DNA of 64,000 nt from Pseudophaeomoniella oleicola (Eukaryota > Ascomycota > Eurotiomycetes > Phaeomoniellales > Phaeomoniellaceae): assembly GCA_003868215.1 (NCBI GenBank), contig QWDQ01000009.1, positions 1-64,000 of the forward strand. Reading direction: 5' to 3'. Position numbers and translations under genes: made by a program. Below the pieces are notes generated by a model. It ran no database searches. It worked only from the letters and a program-made list of their open reading frames with translations, and was not told the DNA's origin. Shown piece by piece: positions 56,871-64,000 of this stretch; position 1 is the stretch's first letter; the number at the start of each line of letters is the position of its first letter.

Positions 56871-58889
56871 ATGGATGAGGATCCTTCTGACAATGATGTG
56901 ACGATGCAGCAGCAGCATCAAGACAACAGCCTCATGCCGATGAATAGCTCATTCATGCAACAAGCGCAAATGCCTTTTGTTCCCTTCAATCCATTCATGC
57001 CATTCTTGCCTTTTGCGAACCAGCAGTCTCTGCCCAATTTGTTCAATCCACTGCTGTTTACTGCTGGCCAGGACTTTTCTGCACCGCTATATAATGAGCA
57101 TGCCGGTGAGTACGAAACGGGAGCGGGCTCTGAAGATGAGTCGCACTCGCCTGATACAAATGTCCGTACGACAACGTCTCCACTCCATGGTACTGTGATG
57201 AGCTCCTCTTCTTGTGCCGCTCAAAGCTCTGGAACGCCGTCAACTGAGACTCATCGCCCAACTTGGTCCAATGTCTCGAACCAAGTAAGTGATCTCTCAG
57301 ACAAGTGACTAGCGACTGATTATTGCGTCAGATCAGGTATCTGACTGTGCACGAACCCACTGATACAAGACAACCGCAACCTTCAAACCAGGAGATCAGC
57401 TCACACCCTACCGCAACGGACCGCTCTTCGACTTTTCAACTCTCCATGCTGAAGCAGAAAGCCAAAGAGAGTTTGTCGAAACGCTTGAGTATGAGGCCAT
57501 GCGAGAAGCAACAAATGGAGGGAACCGTGTCAAAGCAAGAACCACCTAGACATGTTAAAGACACCATGATGGAGATCAAACAATTGACAGAGATAATACG
57601 CAATGAAGGCCGGAAGCGAAATGCAGCACAGAATACCAAGCGAAAGGATGTCAGCGCTGACAACCTTCCCAAATCACAGCTGTTGGGAGATACGGTCAAC
57701 ACATCTGAAGGCAGTTCAGATGCTACTGACCTCGACTTTCCCGATTTTCCCAATTCGAAAGGTGCGAAAGCTACAGATCTCCAAAGAGAGGCACACACAT
57801 CTGCAGAGAAGGTTTGTGTAGCTCAGGACCTCGAAGAACTCATTGCAGAAGGCAAGTCAAACGCCCAAGCAGATGGTAAGAACAGAACATCTGGTGCCAC
57901 GAGACCATTTGCTTCCCTGCTTTATGCCGGAAGCATACGGAAGCACAGCAGCCATAGTCCCTCGGAGCCTGGTCAAATGTCGGACAAACCAATCATATCT
58001 ATCTCTGGCAGCGAGGATGGCGAACACAAATCTGTGACGTCGTCCAAACCAACTGCGACAGCCACTCAGAAAAGACGTCGTAGCGACGCAAGTCAGCAAA
58101 TAGCCACGAAGACTGACCAGGAAGAGGTCGAGCAGTGGTTGAAGATCACAGGCTTCCATGACCGTGAGTTTCGTGAGAAGACCATCCACCGTTATCGCCG
58201 CTTTCAAGAAATCGAAGAGGAAAGGGACCGTCTCCTGCAGGAAGTGAATGCAGATAGAAGTAGTGAGGTTTTCTTGAACACATTTCGCAAGCGTGACGCG
58301 AATGCACAAGGTGAACGAAAGGTCAGTCGCCTGCTTGCGGAGATATTTCACTGCCTCTGCTGGGGATTGTGCATTCATCGGCTCTATCTTTGTTTGATCA
58401 CCTGCTGACGATACACAGGAAATGAGTAAATCGGACTTGACCATTCAGAACCTACATTCTCTTCACCGTGCTGAAAACGTGGCTTCCACTCTGAGCGAAG
58501 ATAACGGTCGGCCCACCAAGATGGTAAAGCGAGAAGACAGTGAGAAGCGCATCCCGACAGGACCCTCACGAGCATCGCGCTTACCGACACCACCGCCACC
58601 ATCAGGCATGAGAAGAGGATATGATTCGTACCAGCCAAGCAACTATCGTAGCGAAGAATATGATCGTGAGCTTCGTCGTCGGTATCTGTACGGTGACGGA
58701 GTCCGTACCAGAGGTTCGCACTCCGAAGAGCGTGGCCTAGGAACGTTGTATACTACAAGAAGCGGGCATCAAATGTACAACGGCAGTGCAGGTGTCAACA
58801 CTTCTGATCGAGACCGTATGTCTACATATCGACCAGTCGTCGAATCCGTTAAAAGACGACGGGGATCAAGGAAGCGACATCGGCGCTGA
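56871..58889 (+). CDS. Conserved fungal protein, disordered, nuclear-looking
   Basis: Three exons (56871-57284, 57332-58321, 58419-58889) join in frame to 624 residues. The introns are 47 and 97 nt with GTAAGT and GTCAGT donors. The N-terminus is Gln/Met/Pro/Phe-rich (MPFVPFNPFMPFLPF). The middle is Ser/Thr/Lys-rich with basic clusters such as KRRRSDASQ. A likely conserved short helical segment follows at about 420-460 (EVEQWLKITGFHDREFREKTI, then RYRRFQEIEEERDRLL). The C-terminus is Arg/Tyr-rich and ends in RRRGSRKRHRR, resembling RNA-binding or splicing-type tails. I do not recognise a named family, and a nuclear role is only inferred from composition. Confidence 0.72.
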
Positions 58890-59684
58890 ATGTCACTATT
58901 GGCACCCGGCCGATTATCGGCGAACTTCTAGAGAAGCAATCGGCGTTCACATTAGACGTATCAGCAGATGCGTCAATCGGCAAACGTTCAGTAAAGGCCA
59001 TGAGTAAGCGATAAATGACTATGTAGACCGAAAGAAAACCGTTCGAACTTGAGCAATGATCATTATATTAAATGAGTAGTGGTGTTGTCGTAGCTTGTTG
59101 TTGTTTCCACTTCGATTGCTTACCTTATTATTGGGAAAGCTTGGGCGCTGACTCACCTCAACAAAAAGGAACGAGGAGATTGGCCTTTGCACACAACCAC
59201 CACCGCCATTCCCTGGTCGTCCTGCTCGTCGTCGTCGTTGGCAATTCCTTCTGCAGAGAGTACAGAATCCGACATAAACCCGACGTCGATCACTCCGCCT
59301 GGTTCCTGGTACAAGCATATGCATTGGTTCCTTGCCCAGGTGAAATTGCCTCGAGGCCCCTGACCCTGAAAATTTTGGTTGACTGGCCGCGAGCAAGCCG
59401 AGCGTCATCCATTAAGCTGACAATCCAGTAACGAGTAACGGAAGAAGATGTTGTTCAGCAGTCGGAGCCTTGTTCGCATTGCATTCCATAAGGGATGCCA
59501 AAACAACAGCATCCGAGATATCGATATCAGTCTCTTTAAGGGTTCTCATACAGCGGTGAGACGACACCTGAGCCATTATTCGCAGGGGCAGTTAAGCGGA
59601 AACCCTAGGCGCAGGAGCATAGAGCGTCCCCCACCAATTCACCCGCCGCTGCCGTCATTGGCCATTTCTGCTTCTCTCTCACAG
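58890..59684. other. Intergenic region and upstream leader of the carbonic anhydrase gene
   Basis: This stretch ends where the proposed mitochondrial-form start of carbonic anhydrase lies (59685). The open frame continues upstream to 59448. No other gene is supported. Confidence 0.4.
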
Positions 59685-60812
59685 ATGCGGCTTTGTACAT
59701 ATACGACGACGTCTTTGCATCGGACATGTTTTTCTTCTCTTTCTCTTCCTGCCAATCCATTGGTACTTTCATCTCAGAGAAATCCAACAAAATCCAAGTC
59801 GAAAATCCAAGAAGAGAAGAAGAAACTATTTATTAGATCATTCTCGGCAACTATGAGCGCTGCAGGTGAGTCTACCCAGTCTAGTAGCCCAATTGGACCC
59901 AATTCTCCCACCACCCGAGTCACCCTACGGAAATTACCGTCCTTCCCCCTCCCCATGTCGTATCCCACCATCTTCGCTCTATCTCTTCTTTTGTTCATTT
60001 GTTCATTTGTTCATCGCACACGAACAATCACCCCCCCCTGCTCCACTAAGCATCTCAATTCCCACATCTCGGAACGTATCGTTGTCGCAGTTACATGTGC
60101 GTTGCGCATGCTATCATCCCTGCCCACGATGTCGATCACACCAAATGAACCCTCCAGAAGACTAATGAGGCGCGCAGTCACCGATATCTACACCCAGATC
60201 TTCGGATCTAACCAGGACTGGGCCGAATCTACCTCGCAGCAAAACCCAGACCTCTTCCCCAAACTCGCATCCGGGCAATCCCCAGAGATCCTTTGGATCG
60301 GATGCTCCGATTCACGATGTCCGGAAACGACTATCCTCGGCCTTAAGCCAGGTGATGTGTTCGTGCATCGCAACATTGCCAATGTCGTTATCCCCACCGA
60401 TCTGTCGTTGAACTCTGTCGTCGAATACGCTGTCGTCTACCTGGGCGTCAAACACATCGTCGTCTGTGGCCACACGTCCTGTGGTGGTGTTGCCGCCGCT
60501 CTCGACAATAAGAAACTCGGCATGATCGACACCTGGCTGCTCCCTCTTCGTGCGCTGAGGCAGAAACACCTTGCCGAACTCAAGCAGCTGGACCCGAAAG
60601 GAGCGGCGCTCAAACTAGTGGAAGTCAACATCAGGACTGGAATCGAGAACTTGAAACACAATCCCGCCGTCATCGATGCCATCATTGACCGAGGCCTGCA
60701 GCTGCACGGATTGCTTTACGATGTCGGCAGCGGTAAGCTGACGGAATTGCAGATCAAGGAGGAAGCCGATGTCACGAAGGATAGAGAGGAAGCATTCAAA
60801 GTCAGCATATAA
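59685..60812 (+). CDS. Beta-carbonic anhydrase, probable mitochondrial and cytosolic forms
   Basis: The core product uses a 13-nt exon (59853-59865, MSAA) joined over a 312-nt intron to 60178-60812 and has 215 residues. Zinc and catalytic residues are visible: Cys47, Asp49 and Arg51 in IGCSDSRC, and His103 and Cys106 in CGHTSCGG. An in-frame ATG at 59685 would add 56 residues that read as a mitochondrial targeting peptide (basic, Ser/Thr-rich, ending LFIRSFSAT before MSAA). Beta-carbonic anhydrases convert CO2 to bicarbonate and support growth in air. The intron has no stop codon and is a multiple of three, so unspliced RNA would encode a longer protein. Start choice is the main uncertainty. 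Confidence 0.85.
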   Translation: MRLCTYTTTSLHRTCFSSLSLPANPLVLSSQRNPTKSKSKIQEEKKKLFIRSFSATMSAAGESTQSSSPIGPNSPTTRVTLRKLPSFPLPMSYPTIFALSLLLFICSFVHRTRTITPPCSTKHLNSHISERIVVAVTCALRMLSSLPTMSITPNEPSRRLMRRAVTDIYTQIFGSNQDWAESTSQQNPDLFPKLASGQSPEILWIGCSDSRCPETTILGLKPGDVFVHRNIANVVIPTDLSLNSVVEYAVVYLGVKHIVVCGHTSCGGVAAALDNKKLGMIDTWLLPLRALRQKHLAELKQLDPKGAALKLVEVNIRTGIENLKHNPAVIDAIIDRGLQLHGLLYDVGSGKLTELQIKEEADVTKDREEAFKVSI

Positions 60813-61445
60813 CGGTTTACGGCCGAAGGGTGTCGCCTTCTTCCTGGAAGCGCTGATTTTCTAGGACCTACGACAACGATTTCTTCTCGTATCTCTTTTG
60901 ATCGTTTGGCGAAGGTGCTGGATCACGATAGGTGTCGTGACATTCCTGAAGAAAAGAAAAAGAAAAAGCAAAAAAAAGGAACTTTGACCGGAGAGAGGAC
61001 GGAGAGAGGGAGATAGCTGGGATAACCTGGCTCCCCATGTCGCCAGTCATATACTAGGTACACACAGTAGAAAGACGAGAAGGAAACGAAAGAAGAGGTT
61101 AGAGAAGCAGATGAATTAGAAGAGAAGACAGATACTACTACAGACTGTCGTGTTAATATCAGCGTGTTTTCAAACTCCCCTCATCTTATTGCTGATACTC
61201 TCTGTTCTCATCATTATCAACTACGACAATGACGACGACGATTACAATATATATATTTTGATTTCAGTACTGTATCTACTACCAGGTACATACATACATA
61301 TTCTGTCCAATATAGGATGAAAGAAAAACATCGAAAACATTCAGTTGCAATTTACAGGTAGATAATTAACAGATGCCTATGTACATATCATATATATCAT
61401 ACATGATACAGAAAGAACGACCCCACCCCCAAGATACACAACACG
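60813..61445. other. Intergenic region between convergent genes
   Basis: Runs of A/G and short TA or CATA repeats are present (for example near 61240-61300 and 61380-61405). No gene is supported. Confidence 0.45.
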
Positions 61446-62003
61446 TTACGCACCCCAAGGAGCACCTCCGACAGCACCTCCCCCCGTCCCCTTTATTCCG
61501 GCCGGTTCCAGCCCGCCCCGGCGGACGGCCTCGTCCCGACTGCGCAGGCGGTCCCGCATCTGCTGGGCGATTTCTAGGTCGCGATCGGTAGGTTCGTGAG
61601 CGTGTCGGAGGCTGAAGAAGGGTTTCTTGCGGGGTTGTGACGAAGAAGTTGGGTTCTGCTGTTGTGGTAGAGATGAGGATGAAGGTTGGGAGAGGAGGTG
61701 TAGGTTGTCGGTATGAGTTGTATTGTTGTTCTGGGTATTGGAGGGTTGCTTTTTACGGAAGAGGGAGAAGCGGGGGGAGGATGATGAGGGGACGGCGGAG
61801 GAGGAGGAGGCTGGGGTGATGGTGGATTGCGTCAATATGCTAGCAGACTCGAAGGAGAAGTCATTTCGGTCGTCGTTCGAGGTTGGTGTAGGCTGGGAGG
61901 AGGCTGTCCCGGGGGTTTCTCCTGGAATTTCGTTCTGGAAGCCTGAGCTTGAGATGTCGGGATGATCGAAGATGGACTTTTCGTGTTTACGGTGTAGAGA
62001 CAT
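61446..62003 (-). CDS. Small disordered fungal protein
   Basis: The single-exon frame encodes 185 residues rich in Ser, Pro, Gln and Thr. Two short stretches look conserved: SLHRKHEKSIFDHPD at the start and RDLEIAQQMRDRLRSRDEAVRRGGLEP near the end. The latter is a charged helix. No domain is recognised. The short conserved ends, and the lack of a longer competing frame, support a real gene. Confidence 0.6.
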   Translation of the reverse strand: MSLHRKHEKSIFDHPDISSSGFQNEIPGETPGTASSQPTPTSNDDRNDFSFESASILTQSTITPASSSSAVPSSSSPRFSLFRKKQPSNTQNNNTTHTDNLHLLSQPSSSSLPQQQNPTSSSQPRKKPFFSLRHAHEPTDRDLEIAQQMRDRLRSRDEAVRRGGLEPAGIKGTGGGAVGGAPWGA

Positions 62004-62970
62004 GACTGCGAAGGGAATGTGGTGGTTTTCAGAAAGCCCTATCGCTTATTGACCCAGGTGTATCAATGCTGCAGGTCGACAATAGCTCTCAGGTCTTTCG
62101 TCGCGGAACCAATTGCTTTGTCTTGTTCATCAATGACAGCAAACTATATAGTACTCACGAGGGCAAGGGTCTTTGATCACTACAAGAAAGTGACGGGCGT
62201 TGTGGATGGACGGTACTAGAAGTAAGATAGCAGCAAGGCAGCAGACTACTCTATAAACGGCCTTACTTTTGGCTGCTGACGAAGAGAGTTTGTCTCTTGA
62301 GGCCTATAATTAGCAGCAAACAATCACCTTGGAGCCAGCAATTGACTTGTCATGATAAGCAAGAAGATGATCAGTGAGGCTAGATGGGATAGCATGGGGG
62401 CTGTCTGCTCGACTTGTGTGGAAAGAAAAGAGAGAGAGAGAGAGAGACATACATACCTGATATATATACACCTGAGATAAGTATAGTACCTATGACGACC
62501 ATCTCGGTTGATTGTAGTCGACTCCCTTCTCGGTTATCTTGCATCTCCGTCCTCGCAGCTTTGACTACCTCGATATACATTTGACACTTGCAGCGAGGCT
62601 TACAGTAACTACTACGTAGTACGTCCCTTGTTCCTTGGGAGGCCTGAAATGCGCATCCCTAAACTACATTGGGTAGAGAGGTTCCCTGTCAGTCAAACCG
62701 GGTCTCCATATTAATGATCCCTGTTCTTTCGGATGTCAGACCGCAACAGACTGTGCGCCTATGCGGCTATGATGACCTCCAGCCCACATGTCAGCGCGGT
62801 TGGCTCACTTTGTCCTTATTTCATATACCACCTTCCATATCCATCGACCGGGAAGATCATGAAACCTACGGCAATCAGAAATCACGAGCGATTAGCTGGT
62901 TTGCAGTACGGTTCTAACCCATTGCTTCCCGTGTCATCGAACGATTGATGCTTGCTCCGGCATTGCAACC
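62004..62970. other. Intergenic region, divergent promoters
   Basis: It separates the minus-strand small protein from the plus-strand Clr5-domain gene. A GA repeat lies near 62430-62446, and a perfect TACTACGTAGTA palindrome lies at 62610-62621. No gene is supported. Confidence 0.45.
62610..62621. repeat. TACTACGTAGTA palindrome
   Basis: The fourth perfect copy of this 12-bp palindrome in the window. Confidence 0.85.
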
Positions 62971-64000
62971 ATGCAGGCCAGTGCGTGCTCGCGCAATTAT
63001 GCTTGCTATGGTAATGGAGGAGACTTAGAGGCCCACAAGCAATTGGTCAAGGATTTGTATCTCACCGATGGCCTTCCTCTGAGGGCCGTCATGGAGATCC
63101 TACGAGATTCACATGGTGTCAATGCCTCGTAAGCGTTACTACAGACAACAGTCTGTGAGGCTCATACTAAGACTGTGACAGGCTCAACATGTACAAGAAG
63201 AAGTTTAGGCAATGGAAGATCCGGAAATCCGCAAATTCCCACGAAATGATTGTGCTCATAGGTTCCAACTCCAATCGAGAGAATTCAAGAACTGGGCTCA
63301 AAGTCCGAGGGCAGACCCTTCCTGGGCTCGAGGTGCAGAAGTACCCAGGGTGGACGGATATGCGGTCCCCAAATGCCCCAAATTCCAGTGCAATAGACCC
63401 CAGAGTGGATCATCCCCCAACTTACAGCGGTGCTCAAAATATGTTGACCACAATCGATGAATATGATGCAGGCTCGTCCCGCAGCAGTAGTGCGAAGATC
63501 AGCGCTAGTACCCTAGATGAAGAGGAACGGGAGCCACTGGACTTGCAAGCTAAGAATAGCCACATTGTGATCCGTGATGCAGGAAAACGGCCTATCAAGC
63601 GTGAGCCTGGTCTACCATCCCGGTCCATCACCAGGGACAAAGTAGGCTCTAATGCTGCTTCCCAAGGCCGATTTTTGAATGCTCTGAGCAACCAACTAGA
63701 ACTGCAGGCCTTGCACTCGATCAACTCCCCTGCTGTATTCAGAATGTCGGAGGAACTGTTCTTCGCAATAAGAACATACATCACACCTCGTATCCAGGTC
63801 CGGCTACTACCGCAAAGCCTGGATGTACGAGACAGACGCCCATCCAAAACAACGCCTCTTTCGCAACGTTCAATTTTACCTTTCCCTGAAGTCGCACATG
63901 ACTTCAGCATATCAGTCTTTACTGGCCTAACGTCATTTACTGAAGTTGGAACGTCATCGGCGGTAGCCTCGTTAGAACGGGCGTTTCGTCTAATAAAAGA
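62971..64000 (+). CDS. Clr5-domain protein, cut by the window edge
   Basis: Exon 1 (62971-63128) and exon 2 (63182 to the window end) are joined by a 53-nt intron with a GTAAGC donor, an ACTAA branch site and a GACAG acceptor. The start ATG gives MQASACSRNY. Residues about 28-66 match the fungal Clr5 domain: LVKDLYLTDGLPLRAVMEIL, then LNMYKKKFRQWKIRK after the intron. This domain, named from fission-yeast Clr5, occurs at the N-terminus of many fungal proteins and is a helical, probably DNA-binding or adaptor module. The following 260 residues are hydrophilic and without recognised motifs, and the frame is still open at 64000. Members in moulds are often expanded and untested. Confidence 0.75.

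Noticed and set aside
42968-64000. Stc1- and Clr5-domain genes as one heterochromatin locus
   Set aside because: They are 19 kb apart, and the fungal Clr5 domain occurs in many unrelated proteins.
1-64000. Transposons, LTR elements, virus-derived elements, rRNA, tRNA or CRISPR
   Set aside because: No transposase, reverse transcriptase, integrase or capsid-like frame, terminal repeats or cloverleaf genes were recognised by eye; a tRNA scan was not possible.

Overview
The window looks like nuclear DNA of a filamentous ascomycete (Pezizomycotina). The genes are compact and carry few, short introns (mostly 45-150 nt) with GT..AG ends and CTAAC/CTGAC-like branch points. The gene content is typical of moulds: an Ime2-type kinase, a fungal NACHT STAND protein, DUF7514-type and Clr5-domain proteins, and GH47 and GH76 enzymes. 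The class cannot be fixed from the sequence; Eurotiomycetes-like is only a guess. I saw no CRISPR, no operons and no convincing transposon or virus-derived element.

Left part (1-15 kb): a GH76-like mannanase and a secreted royal-jelly/yellow-family protein (both minus strand), then a NACHT-type NTPase (plus). Next is a phosphatidylserine-decarboxylase-like enzyme of the PsiD aromatic-amino-acid decarboxylase type (minus, four exons), then a large disordered conserved protein (plus). Middle-left (15-31 kb): mitochondrial 2-oxoglutarate dehydrogenase E1, a GH47 alpha-mannosidase, a four-exon NTF2/SnoaL-like small protein, a Cys-rich Ser/Thr-rich surface protein, a universal-stress-protein-domain protein, a DRAP-type deaminase of riboflavin synthesis and a DNAJC9-like J-protein.

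Middle-right (32-49 kb): a secreted S10 carboxypeptidase, an Ime2/MAK-type kinase, a 4.7-kb stretch without a recognisable gene, a Stc1-domain protein (the family that links RNAi to heterochromatin) and a DUF7514-like protein. Right part (49-64 kb): an unrecognised multi-exon gene with an in-frame TAG that is open unless a 60-nt intron is removed. Then come the two small-subunit ribosome biogenesis factors Utp7 and Tsr1 in tandem, a conserved disordered nuclear-looking protein, a beta-carbonic anhydrase with a probable mitochondrial isoform, a small disordered protein, and a Clr5-domain protein cut by the window edge.

Most genes are housekeeping or lifestyle genes that do not form one pathway. 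The only functional neighbours I would group are UTP7 and TSR1. The less ordinary observations are the PsiD-type decarboxylase, two unrelated genes that both begin with a 13-nt ATG exon, the stop-free 312-nt first intron of the carbonic anhydrase gene, the Stc1-domain gene, and two families of short intergenic palindromes repeated far above chance.
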